A stretch of 64,000 nucleotides of DNA from contig JBBRVE010000005.1 in the NCBI GenBank assembly GCA_038247245.1, forward strand, positions 1 through 64,000. Reading direction: 5' to 3'. Made by a program: the position numbers and the translations under genes. Positions 44,743 through 52,610 of the stretch are shown in pieces. The stretch's first letter is position 1. Each line of letters begins with the position of its first letter. This DNA comes from JAPWJZ01 sp038247245 (GTDB lineage: Bacteria > Pseudomonadota > Alphaproteobacteria > Micavibrionales > UBA2020). Under the pieces are notes generated by a model. The model was not told where the DNA came from. It saw only the letters and a list, made by a program, of their open reading frames with translations, and did not search any database.

Positions 44743-45387
44743 TCAGTCTTTAATCGTCGATTGCATCCCGGCGATCGCTTTTGCGAACTCCGATTCAATT
44801 TGCGCGTAGAGGCGTTCATACAAACGCTCCGCCCCGCCATCCGCCCATTCGACGCGCACATCGGACGGGGACATGGCGTCGTCGGACAGCAGGATCAGTT
44901 TGCCGGCATATCCTTTGTCGATTGCCATTTTGTCGATGCCGGCCTTCAGTGCGTCCATGTGCAGGGTCGGGATGGTGATGGCGATGCGCGGCTCGTCGCG
45001 GCGCGCCTCGATTGCTTCGGTAATGACGCGCTCGATCTCGTCCATCGAATAGCGGTCGGCGAATTGGGGCAGCAGTTTATGCGTCACGCGTGCGGTCAGG
45101 CGCACGGTTGCCATCATTTTCTCAATTTCACGCTTGTCTTCGGCAAGGATGAGGCGCTCCAGCAACGTGATGATCTGGTGGAAACATTTCAGCGCGGTTT
45201 CTTCCTGCGCGGCGCGGGTTTCGCGCACGCCTTCGGCCTTGCCTGTTTGCGCGGCCTGCATCTTGGCGAGGATCAGCTGTTCTTCGGAATAGACAGCATT
45301 TTCCGGCAAGGAACTGTCCTTGTCGAAATCATTGGTGTCGAAGAGAAACTTCTTCACCTCGCCGTCATTTTTAGTAGATGAGCTCAT
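44743..45387 (-). CDS. fliH: Flagellar assembly protein FliH
   Basis: A 214-residue FliH-like regulator of FliI. The helical middle ('EEQLILAKMQAAQTGKAEGVRETRAAQEE') is followed by a V/A-ATPase-E-subunit-like C-terminal domain ('ARVTHKLLPQFADRYSMDEIERVITEAIEA', 'VEWADGGAERLYERLYAQIESEF'). ATG 45387 has AAGGA eight bases upstream; ATG 45393 would be only two bases from that site. It overlaps the end of fliG by 17 bp. Confidence 0.85.
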   Translation of the reverse strand: MSSSTKNDGEVKKFLFDTNDFDKDSSLPENAVYSEEQLILAKMQAAQTGKAEGVRETRAAQEETALKCFHQIITLLERLILAEDKREIEKMMATVRLTARVTHKLLPQFADRYSMDEIERVITEAIEARRDEPRIAITIPTLHMDALKAGIDKMAIDKGYAGKLILLSDDAMSPSDVRVEWADGGAERLYERLYAQIESEFAKAIAGMQSTIKD

Positions 45388-46387
45388 CTTCATCCTTCGA
45401 GGTGATAATCGCAATCTCGCCGCGGTCGGCGAGGTCTTTGGCGGTGGAGACGAGGCTTGCCTGCGCTTCCTCCACATCTTTCAGGCGCACGGGGCCCATG
45501 GCGCCCATGTCTTCCTTCATGATCTTGGCCGCGCGCTCCGACATGTTCGAGAAGAACAGGTCTTTCATGGCGTCCGACGCGCCCTTCAGCGCAAGCGGCA
45601 GCATTTCCTTGTTCGCGGAGCGGATAACGGTCTGGATCGCCGACGGGTCGAGGCGGCCGAGGTCTTCGAAGGTGAACATCAGGCTGCGGATTTTCTCGGC
45701 GGCGTCGGGGTTGCGCTCTTCCAAATTCGTCATGAATTTGGTTTCGGTCGCGCGTTCCAGATTGTTGAAAATTTCGGCCATGATCTCGTGGCTGTCGCGG
45801 CGGCTGGTTTTCGCGAGGTTCATCATGAATTCGGTGCGGAGCGTTTTTTCGACGTCGTCCAATACTTCCTTCTGCACCGCTTCCATGCGGAGCATCCGCA
45901 TCACGACCTCCATCGCGAAGCCTTCGGGCAGCAGGGCGAGGGTGCGGGCCGAATGTTCGGCGGTGATTTTCGACAGCACGACGGCGACGGTCTGCGGGTA
46001 TTCCTTTTGCAGGAAGTTCGCAAGGATGTCTTCGTTCACGTTGGAGAGCTTTTCCCACATGGTGCGGCCGGCGGGGCCGCGGATCTCTTCCATGATATTG
46101 TCGACTTTATCCTTGCCCAATACCTTTTGGAGCAGGCGTTCGGTTGAATCGAGCGAGCCGACGAGGGAAGAGGTGGAGGTGATGCTTTCCGCGAATTCGA
46201 TGAACAAGCGCTCGATGACGCCCGCGCTGACCTTGCCAAGGTTCGACATGGTTTGCGACAGCTGGAGGATTTCTTCCTCGTCCAGCGCCTCGAACACCTT
46301 GGATGTGTATTCCTCGCCCAGCGACAATAGCAGGATCGAGGCCTTCTCGGCCCCGGTCAGCGTGCGATAATCTTCACGTACGCGCAT
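45371..46387 (-). CDS. fliG: Flagellar motor switch protein FliG
   Basis: A 338-residue rotor protein. The N-terminal part binds FliF ('LTGAEKASILLLSLGEEYTSKVFEALDEEEI'), the middle domain carries 'EKLSNVNEDILANFLQKEYPQTVAVVLSKI' with the EHPQT-like surface, and the C-terminal torque domain shows charged residues around 'FSNMSERAAKIMKEDM'. Second gene of the fliF operon. Confidence 0.94.
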   Translation of the reverse strand: MRVREDYRTLTGAEKASILLLSLGEEYTSKVFEALDEEEILQLSQTMSNLGKVSAGVIERLFIEFAESITSTSSLVGSLDSTERLLQKVLGKDKVDNIMEEIRGPAGRTMWEKLSNVNEDILANFLQKEYPQTVAVVLSKITAEHSARTLALLPEGFAMEVVMRMLRMEAVQKEVLDDVEKTLRTEFMMNLAKTSRRDSHEIMAEIFNNLERATETKFMTNLEERNPDAAEKIRSLMFTFEDLGRLDPSAIQTVIRSANKEMLPLALKGASDAMKDLFFSNMSERAAKIMKEDMGAMGPVRLKDVEEAQASLVSTAKDLADRGEIAIITSKDEDELIY

Positions 46388-46423
46388 TTAACTCTCCCCA
46401 AGCCTCAATCCGAATTCCCGGTC

Positions 46424-48118
46424 TTAATTTTCCTGCGACATCCACTGGCGAATGACCGAAACGGTTTCATTCGGGTGGTTCGTCACGAGGTCGGAAATTT
46501 TCTGCACCGAAGATGCCTTGACCTTGCCTTCGACCGACGACATGTCGATCATCGATTCAAGCTCCGATGGGCCGCTGATCATGCCGCCGCCGCCGGGACC
46601 GGACAATTGCGCCTGTTGCGGCCCACCGGCCAGCTGGGGCGCATCACCGGCTTCACCCGGCGCCCGCGGCTGGCGTGCCGCCGCCGCGAAATGCATGGCC
46701 AGAGGGCGCAGCACCAACAGGATTACGAGGATGGCCACGAGGCTGAGCGCCATTGTTTCCGCCATGCCCAGCAGATCCGATTTCGGGAAGCCGAAAATGG
46801 TGTCGTTCGCGACGGGAGTCGCGTCGAACAGTTCGCTTTGCGCGAACTGCATGTTCACGACTTCGACCGTGTCGCCACGGCTTTCGTCGTAGCCGACCGC
46901 CGATTTCACGAGCGCCGCGATCTTGGTCAGTTCATCGCCCGAGCGGGGCGTGTATTTCATGGGCGCGGCCCAGTCGGCGGGCGCATCCTTCGGTTTCTGC
47001 GCGGCAGTGTCGGCGGCATAGCTGCCATCGACGAGGACCGAGATAGAAATTTTTTCAATCTCGCCGCCCTCGCGCACCATGGTTTCCACCGTCTTGGTGA
47101 TTTCGTAGTTGGTGGTTTCTTCGGTGCGGTTGTTTTTAGATCCGGCTTGCGCGGCATCTGCGCCCGGCAGGCCGGGCAGGTTGTTGGCAACCGTTACAGC
47201 GCCATTGCCGTTGGATGAGGCGGAGCTGTCCGAGTTTTCTTCGGTAACGCTTTGCGTAGAGCGCACGACCTGACCGTCGGGGTTATAGCTTTCGGAATTG
47301 CGGTTCACCACATCGAAATTCATTTTTGCGGTGACGGCGGCGCGTACCTTGTCGAAACCGACGATGCGGCCCACGATATCCTCGATCGAGGCCTTGGTGC
47401 GGGTTTCATAGCTTTTGCGCATGTCATCCGCATTGCGGCTCATGCTGTCGCGGCCCTGTTCGTCTTCGGCGCGCGCCAGCACGTTGCCGCTCTGGTCAAC
47501 AACGGCAACGGAACCGGGTTTCAATTGCGGCACGGCGGCCGCCACCAGCTGGCGGATCGCCATGATCTGTTCATTGCCGATATTGCCAGCGCTGCGCAGG
47601 TTGACGAAAACGGAAGCGGAGGCGGGCTGGCGGTCGCGGCTGAACAGCTCGCGCTGCGGCAGCACCAGCATTACGCGGGCGGAGCGCACCTGATCCATCG
47701 TGCCGATGGTGCGGGCAAGTTCACCCTCCAGCGCGCGCTTGGCGGTGTTGTTCTGCTCGAAGCTGGTTTTGCCGAAGGTCTGTTTCTGGTCGAACAGTTC
47801 GTTGCCCATCGCGCCTTTGCGGGGCAGGCCTTCAGCGGCCAGCAACATGCGGGCCTTGGCGATGTCCTTGTGCGGCACGGAAACTTTGGTGCCGTCATCG
47901 CTGAGCGCATAGGGCACGTTGGAATTATCGAGCTTGGCGGCAATCTCCGTCGCATCGGCGGTGGAGAGGTCGCTATAGAGTGGACTGAGCGACGGCGCGC
48001 TGGAGCGCACGGCGATAAAAACGAAAAAGATGATGAGCCCGAAGAACGTGACCAACATCATGATCAGCCGTCCAGGACCCAGATTTTTCAGCGATTCCAG
48101 TAACGAATCCAAAGTCAT
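46424..48118 (-). CDS. fliF: Flagellar MS-ring protein FliF
   Basis: A 564-residue membrane ring protein. A first membrane segment lies at about 18-40, followed by periplasmic ring-building domains ('PLYSDLSTADATEIAAKLD', 'LEGELARTIGTMDQVRSARVMLVLPQRELF'). A second membrane segment is near 445-465 ('LSLVAILVILLVLRPLAM'), with a cytoplasmic FliG-binding tail at the end. First gene of the leftward flagellar operon; the AT-rich region before it carries CtrA-type sites. Confidence 0.94.
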   Translation of the reverse strand: MTLDSLLESLKNLGPGRLIMMLVTFFGLIIFFVFIAVRSSAPSLSPLYSDLSTADATEIAAKLDNSNVPYALSDDGTKVSVPHKDIAKARMLLAAEGLPRKGAMGNELFDQKQTFGKTSFEQNNTAKRALEGELARTIGTMDQVRSARVMLVLPQRELFSRDRQPASASVFVNLRSAGNIGNEQIMAIRQLVAAAVPQLKPGSVAVVDQSGNVLARAEDEQGRDSMSRNADDMRKSYETRTKASIEDIVGRIVGFDKVRAAVTAKMNFDVVNRNSESYNPDGQVVRSTQSVTEENSDSSASSNGNGAVTVANNLPGLPGADAAQAGSKNNRTEETTNYEITKTVETMVREGGEIEKISISVLVDGSYAADTAAQKPKDAPADWAAPMKYTPRSGDELTKIAALVKSAVGYDESRGDTVEVVNMQFAQSELFDATPVANDTIFGFPKSDLLGMAETMALSLVAILVILLVLRPLAMHFAAAARQPRAPGEAGDAPQLAGGPQQAQLSGPGGGGMISGPSELESMIDMSSVEGKVKASSVQKISDLVTNHPNETVSVIRQWMSQEN

Positions 48119-48459
48119 TCTCCCCTTGCTTTGACGTCACTCAAAGAAGGGAGTCCGGGCATTGATATATAATAGAAAACCCGAAACCCCACTTCTCAAC
48201 AGTAACCAATTTTTACCGACTAGGCAAATTTTGCCCGATGCTTTTCCCAAGTTTTTCAGCCGGTATGGCATAAATTCCCCATAGTGCTTTGATATAGAAT
48301 GTTTTTCTTTGATTTAAATATGCAAGGACTGTGCAAAATATCCTTTACTTCCCTCATGTTAAACGAATTTAATTGCTATCCAGATAATAAATGATTGTTT
48401 TTTAAGGGTATTTTAGCAAGGGGCAGGCCCGAATAAATATTCGGACAGGTGTTCAATAG

Positions 48460-48475
48460 TTAATAAAGTATTAAC
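48460..48475. promoter_or_regulatory. Palindromic CtrA box
   Basis: TTAA (48460-48463), seven bases, TTAAC (48471-48475): an exact match to the CtrA consensus. With the preceding G it forms the inverted repeat GTTAAT-N5-ATTAAC, so it reads equally on both strands. It sits between the divergent fliF operon and the FlaG-like gene. Confidence 0.7.
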
Positions 48476-48489
48476 AAGTAAATAATACG

Positions 48490-48505
48490 TTAAGGAATAA
48501 GTAAC
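48490..48505 (+). promoter_or_regulatory. Second CtrA-like box
   Basis: TTAA, seven bases, GTAAC: one mismatch to consensus, exactly 30 bp from the first box, which is about three helical turns. Confidence 0.5.
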
Positions 48506-48530
48506 TAAATGAATATCTTGCTTTTTTTAC

Positions 48531-48558
48531 TTGTAATTACTACCAGATGTTGTAAGAT
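48531..48558 (+). promoter_or_regulatory. Promoter candidate of the FlaG-like gene
   Basis: TTGTAA (48531-48536), a 16-bp spacer and TAAGAT (48553-48558). Four of six matches in each element, so only moderate support. Confidence 0.35.
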
Positions 48559-48607
48559 AAGAATTGTAGGAGTAGATTTTTTGCTCGTGCGATAGGAATC
48601 ATAGGAC

Positions 48608-49057
48608 ATGATTGAATCTATTAGCACATTGTCGGTCCAAAGTTCCGTTCTGAGGTATCAACCTCAGAGCAATACGGATTCGGCACCATCCGTTTCGGCA
48701 CCCCGCGAGGCCGAAGTCGTTACCTCGCGCATTCGTGTCGACAACCTGCAAAACGTTGCCATTCTTGAATATCGTTCGTCGGAAGGCGCTGTCGTGCGCC
48801 AGTATCCGACCCAATCCCAGATCAACGCGTTCAAACGCGCCGAAAGCCTGCATACGTCTGATAGCAATGGGTCGTCTGGCAGCGCACCGCAAGAAACAAC
48901 CGCTAACAGCCAGTCGTCGCAGGGTCAAACCCAGTCTGCAGCTCCGGCTCCGGCACCCGCGCCCGCAACGGGCGGTTCGGCGCCGGCATCGTATTCGTCG
49001 GCGGGGACTTCCGCTGGCGGCAGCGGTGATGGCTCCACGCAGTCGGTTGTTGTTTAA
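48608..49057 (+). CDS. Small FlaG-like protein with Ser/Ala/Gly-rich tail
   Basis: A 149-residue protein. The only structured-looking part is residues about 40-80 ('RIRVDNLQNVAILEYRSSEGAVVRQYPTQSQINAF'), in which the 'VVRQYPTQ' strand-turn resembles the 'GEVIRQIP' end of FlaG proteins. The rest is a low-complexity Ser/Ala/Gln/Gly/Pro tail. A location between CtrA boxes and flaF-flbT-flagellin supports a motility role. The family link is a guess. Confidence 0.5.
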   Translation: MIESISTLSVQSSVLRYQPQSNTDSAPSVSAPREAEVVTSRIRVDNLQNVAILEYRSSEGAVVRQYPTQSQINAFKRAESLHTSDSNGSSGSAPQETTANSQSSQGQTQSAAPAPAPAPATGGSAPASYSSAGTSAGGSGDGSTQSVVV

Positions 49058-49106
49058 CCCAACCGTACGCTCAGCGGCATATTAACAAATATTCTTATCC
49101 TGGATT

Positions 49107-49595
49107 TTACGCGAGGCTGTCGGTCGGCTTGTTATCCGCCTGCGACGCTGCGGGCATATCCGGCTTTTTCTTGCCAAGAGCGCCCGGTACCGGGGGCGGG
49201 GCGGCCGGCTTTTTCAGCAGGCCTGCCGCGATGTTGCGGTTGATCTCGACCAGCGCCTGAATTTTATCGGGGTTCGGGTCGGCCAGCAATTCCAGCGTGC
49301 GCTTGAAGACGAACATGCCCAGCGTGGCGATGTTATTTTTCAATTCCTGGGGCAGGGGGTGGTCGGGGTTGATCGTCTCGCTGACGAACAACTGCCAGAG
49401 CTTCTGGTTGTATTCCAGCACATCGCCCTTTTCGACAAGCGTGACTTTTTCTCCGGCCTTGAGGCGCTTGGCAAGGTCTTCAAGCTTCATGGCGGATTTC
49501 AACAGGATCGTGCCCTCTAGCGCGCGGGGGTCGACGGATGCTGCGGTGTTGCCATAGGCGGCGACGGCGGATGTATATGGGTTTTCGTTAGGCAC
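49107..49595 (-). CDS. flaF: Flagellin synthesis regulator FlaF
   Basis: A 162-residue FlaF: ENPYTSAVAAYG start, 'LEYNQKLWQLFVSETINPDHPLPQELKNNIATLGMFVFKRTLE' core (about 60-103), then a Pro/Ala-rich tail of some 45 residues. In Caulobacter FlaF is needed for flagellin translation, opposing FlbT. The start is GTG 49595 with AAGGAG upstream, overlapping flbT by 8 bp. Confidence 0.92.
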   Translation of the reverse strand: MPNENPYTSAVAAYGNTAASVDPRALEGTILLKSAMKLEDLAKRLKAGEKVTLVEKGDVLEYNQKLWQLFVSETINPDHPLPQELKNNIATLGMFVFKRTLELLADPNPDKIQALVEINRNIAAGLLKKPAAPPPVPGALGKKKPDMPAASQADNKPTDSLA

Positions 49596-49971
49596 TGGCC
49601 AGCAGCTCCTTCTCGTATTCGATCAGCGATTTTGCTTCCTTCAGCGCCTTGTAATAATGGTTCTGCAGGATATGGTCATTGATCTTCATGAAATGGATCG
49701 TCGTGGACGGCGCGGCGTTTTGCACGTCGCGGATCTGCTGGAAATATAGCTCGTGTATTTTGGCGGGGTCTGCCGCCAGGTACATCAGCTGGATCGTGAA
49801 ATAGATACGCTTGCAGGGCGAATTCGCCTCTTCCTCGCGCATGATGTCTTTTTCGCGCAGGATCGGGCTGTCGCCTTCGATATGCAGGCGCGTGCGGTTG
49901 GCATCATTGGTAATCAGCGCGCCGCCGATAATGATCCGTTCCTGTGGTTTTAAATCGATGATGAGTGCCAT
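49588..49971 (-). CDS. flbT: Flagellin translation repressor FlbT
   Basis: A 127-residue FlbT: 'LIIDLKPQERIIIGGALITND', 'RTRLHIEGDSPILREKDIM', 'CKRIYFTIQLMYLA'. In Caulobacter it binds the flagellin mRNA leader and lowers its stability until the hook is finished. It is placed directly downstream of the flagellin gene on the same strand, separated by a terminator. Confidence 0.93.
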   Translation of the reverse strand: MALIIDLKPQERIIIGGALITNDANRTRLHIEGDSPILREKDIMREEEANSPCKRIYFTIQLMYLAADPAKIHELYFQQIRDVQNAAPSTTIHFMKINDHILQNHYYKALKEAKSLIEYEKELLASA

Positions 49972-50074
49972 GAGATTCTCTCCGTGGTCTTGATGAAGGG
50001 GAATTCTTCCACCGTTTTTACAGTTACCATCCTGCCATTAAATGGTTAATAAACAGGTAATTTCGCACGACGGA

Positions 50075-50110
50075 CAAAAAAGAACCGGCGGCTTTTTCAA
50101 GGCCGCCGGT
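50075..50110 (-). terminator. Flagellin terminator
   Basis: A 9-bp GC stem (50084-50092 with 50102-50110), 9-nt loop, then CTTTTTTG on the minus strand just after the flagellin stop. Confidence 0.85.
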
Positions 50111-50138
50111 CTTTTTAGATTTGGTCTTGGTCTTGCGA

Positions 50139-50966
50139 TTACTGGAACAGACGCAGGACCGACTGGTTCGCTTGCGAAGCGAGAGACAGAGACGTGATAC
50201 CGAGAGACTGCGTGGTTTGCAGCGACAGCAGTTTCGCGCCTTCTTCGTTTTTATCCGCAACAACCAGCTTGTCAGAGCCTTCCTTCAGAACGTTGATCAG
50301 GTTCGAAGTAAAGTCCTGGCGGGTCTGGATGATGTTCAGGCTGGTACCGAAGGCAGCAGCCGTGTTGCGGGTCGTGGTCAAGTCGGCCGCGATCGCATCA
50401 AGCGTAGCCTGGGTAGCCGTCGTGTCAGCAAAGTTACCGCCGCTCAGTGAAACGGTCAGATCGTTACCAACGGTCAGGTCGGCACCTTGGACGTCCAAGG
50501 TCGAGGTTCCTGATTCATTGAAAGTCACGGACAAGGTCGCAGCGCCGGCAGCAAGGTTGGTACCGCGATAGCCGGAGTCACCCGCCAGAGTATCGATCTG
50601 GGCAAGGACTTCGTCAAAGCTTGCGGCGAGCGAGGTCACGTCGGCAGCGGGGTCGGCGTTCAGCTGATCCTGTGCTTCTTGAGCGATAGCTTGCGCCTGC
50701 TCGAGGAAGCTTGTGATCTGCTGGATACCTTGGTCAGCTGCTTTCAGAACCTGAATCGCCTGGCCCTGGCCGTCCAGAAGACGGTTCAGGTCATTTGCGC
50801 GGTTTTGGATGGATTGGGAAGCGAAGAACGCGCTCGGGTTATCGAGTGCGCTGTTAACTTTCAGGCCCGTCGCAAGACGGAGCTGGGTCGAGTCGAGGAG
50901 TCTTTGGGTGCCCTGAAGGCTCAAGAGGTTAGAGCGCAGCGCGGCAGTGAGTGTAACGTCAGCCAT
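50139..50966 (-). CDS. Flagellin
   Basis: A 275-residue short flagellin. The conserved N-terminal D0/D1 helix ('LRSNLLSLQGTQRLLDSTQLRLATGLKVNSALDNPSAFFAS') and C-terminal D1/D0 helix ('DFTSNLINVLKEGSDKLVVADKNEEGAKLLSLQTTQSLG', ending RLFQ) enclose a small Ser/Thr-rich central part. Only one tyrosine is present. AAGGA precedes the ATG. Only this single copy is seen in the window. No sigma54 site was found upstream. Confidence 0.93.
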   Translation of the reverse strand: MADVTLTAALRSNLLSLQGTQRLLDSTQLRLATGLKVNSALDNPSAFFASQSIQNRANDLNRLLDGQGQAIQVLKAADQGIQQITSFLEQAQAIAQEAQDQLNADPAADVTSLAASFDEVLAQIDTLAGDSGYRGTNLAAGAATLSVTFNESGTSTLDVQGADLTVGNDLTVSLSGGNFADTTATQATLDAIAADLTTTRNTAAAFGTSLNIIQTRQDFTSNLINVLKEGSDKLVVADKNEEGAKLLSLQTTQSLGITSLSLASQANQSVLRLFQ

Positions 50967-51027
50967 GGCATGTTCCTTTTCTAGGTTGATGCATTTAGGT
51001 TATGAAGCCTCGGGATACTCCCTAAGC

Positions 51028-51057
51028 TATAAATCATCTTCTCATGGGGCTGGTTAA
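51028..51057 (-). promoter_or_regulatory. Possible flagellin promoter
   Basis: On the minus strand: TTAACC (51052-51057), an 18-bp spacer and TTTATA (51028-51033), giving a leader of about 55 nt. TTAACC also resembles a CtrA half site. Weak evidence. Confidence 0.35.
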
Positions 51058-51128
51058 CAAATGGTTTATGTCGCTTAAAATGTTGGATAAATTGTATACA
51101 ACTGAAATCCAAAGATAATTTGACTTCG

Positions 51129-52610
51129 TCAACGATCGGATTTCAATGCTGTTTCAAGCGGCTTCAGGTAGGCGGCGTAGCGGTGCCCTTTTCCGACCGA
51201 ATCTCCATAAATAGGTTTGCGGACCTGTGCGGCGCTGGCGGTTTTGACCTGCCGCGTCGTGGTGTGAAACGAAAGACAGGCGTCATTCCAGTCAAGGCCG
51301 CTATAGGCCAGCAATTTGCGTGTTTCGCTTTCCTGATCCGTCACTATTGATTCATAGCTTACGGTATACATCCTCCCGGGAAAAAGTTTTTCCCAATGCG
51401 CCATCAGTTTTTGATAGCCGCGCATGTAGCGTCCGATATCGCCGAGGTCATTTGCCCAAGGCATCAACCCTTCGGAAAAAAAGGTCTGCCAGATCGACAG
51501 CCCGCAATCGAGCGGGTCGCGCGTGCAGTGAATGACGCGCGCTTTGGGGAAGGCGCGGAAAATAACGCCGACCCACAGGTAATTGAAAAGCATCTTGTCT
51601 GTCACGCGCGGCGCGGCGCTGTGCGTCAGGCCCAGATATTTCTGCGCAATCATATCCAATGCGGAGGGGGTAAGGTTTTCAAGGAAAGTGCGCCCGATCG
51701 TGGGAATGCCATCGCCCGCGCTGCCGGGTGCTTCGGCATTCGTGTAAAAGGGCAGGCTTTCCTGCAGGAACGGCACTTCGCCAACGCCAGCAACATCGGG
51801 ATGGCTGCACAATATCTGGTCGATCAGCGTGGAGCCGGAGCGGGGCAGGCCGACGATAAAGACGGGCTGTTCGCTACTATTGCGGCCCGTCGTCGTGTCG
51901 CTGAACAGCGCAATGATCGTATCTATATAACGATCGAAAAGGTCTGGCTTATAACGCGCCGATGCCTTGCGGATATCATGCGCGGCAGCGTAATGCGCAA
52001 AGCCCCTATCCGCGTCGCCCGCCGCCAGATACGCGTGCGCCAGCGTATATTCCAGCACGCTCTGCTGTTGCGGCGGCAGTTTTGAGGCGTTTTTGTGCAG
52101 GTTCAGCAGTGCGTTGAATTCGGGTGAACTGGCGCCGAATTTTCTGAGCTGCCCCAGCGCGTGATAAGGCGCAATAAAATCGGGCTGCTTGCGGATTGCT
52201 TCGGTGAAGCAGGCGATGGACTGTTCCGCCTGGCCGGCTTCGCCGTACAAAACGCCTAAGCGGTTTAACACGGGCGCTGACGGCTGGCAGGTCAAGGCAC
52301 GCGCGGCAAGCGCCAGGGCTTCATCGCGCTGCTCCGCATCCATGCGCAGCCGTGCGAGCGCGGCAAGTGCATTGGCGTTGCGCGCATCGATGTTTGTGAT
52401 GTTTTCGAAAATTCCGGCGGCTTCAGCGGGCGATTTCTGCATCAGCATCAGGCCAAGGTCGAGCAATGCGGCGGTATTATCGGGTTCAAGCTGAAGGTAA
52501 AGGCGGCAGGCCGTCTCCGCCTCCGCATGGCGGTCCTGCTGCAAAAAACCGCGCGCGTTTTTTAGCGTCGCCGCTGCTTTTCTGGAATCTTTTTCAAGCC
52601 GCGCGCTCAA
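51129..52610 (-). CDS. TPR-containing sulfotransferase (1)
   Basis: A 493-residue protein. Residues about 10-200 form tetratricopeptide repeats ('AETACRLYLQLEPDNTAALLDLGLMLMQ', 'LGVLYGEAGQAEQSIACFTEAI'). The C-terminal domain is a PAPS-dependent sulfotransferase with the 5'-phosphosulfate loop in VFIVGLPRSGSTLIDQIL and the 3'-phosphate motif 'VIHCTRDPLDCGLSIWQTFF'. The start is TTG 52610, overlapping the stop of the sister gene by 3 bp. It lies between flagellin and flgE. The substrate is unknown; TPR-sulfotransferases are often linked to surface glycans or proteins. Confidence 0.85.
   Translation of the reverse strand: MSARLEKDSRKAAATLKNARGFLQQDRHAEAETACRLYLQLEPDNTAALLDLGLMLMQKSPAEAAGIFENITNIDARNANALAALARLRMDAEQRDEALALAARALTCQPSAPVLNRLGVLYGEAGQAEQSIACFTEAIRKQPDFIAPYHALGQLRKFGASSPEFNALLNLHKNASKLPPQQQSVLEYTLAHAYLAAGDADRGFAHYAAAHDIRKASARYKPDLFDRYIDTIIALFSDTTTGRNSSEQPVFIVGLPRSGSTLIDQILCSHPDVAGVGEVPFLQESLPFYTNAEAPGSAGDGIPTIGRTFLENLTPSALDMIAQKYLGLTHSAAPRVTDKMLFNYLWVGVIFRAFPKARVIHCTRDPLDCGLSIWQTFFSEGLMPWANDLGDIGRYMRGYQKLMAHWEKLFPGRMYTVSYESIVTDQESETRKLLAYSGLDWNDACLSFHTTTRQVKTASAAQVRKPIYGDSVGKGHRYAAYLKPLETALKSDR

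Larger units (their letters stand above)
48119..48607. other. AT-rich regulatory region between fliF and a FlaG-like gene
   Basis: 489 bp without a gene, strongly AT-rich and divergent. It holds two CtrA boxes (48460-48475 and 48490-48505), a third near-match at 48358-48372 (GTTAA-N6-TTAA), a small CCGAAT/ATTCGG hairpin (48429-48444) and a promoter candidate at 48531-48558. No sigma54 site was found. Confidence 0.6.

Noticed and set aside
50967..51128. Sigma54 promoter for flagellin
   Set aside because: No GG-N10-GC arrangement with flanking consensus was found in the 160 bp upstream.
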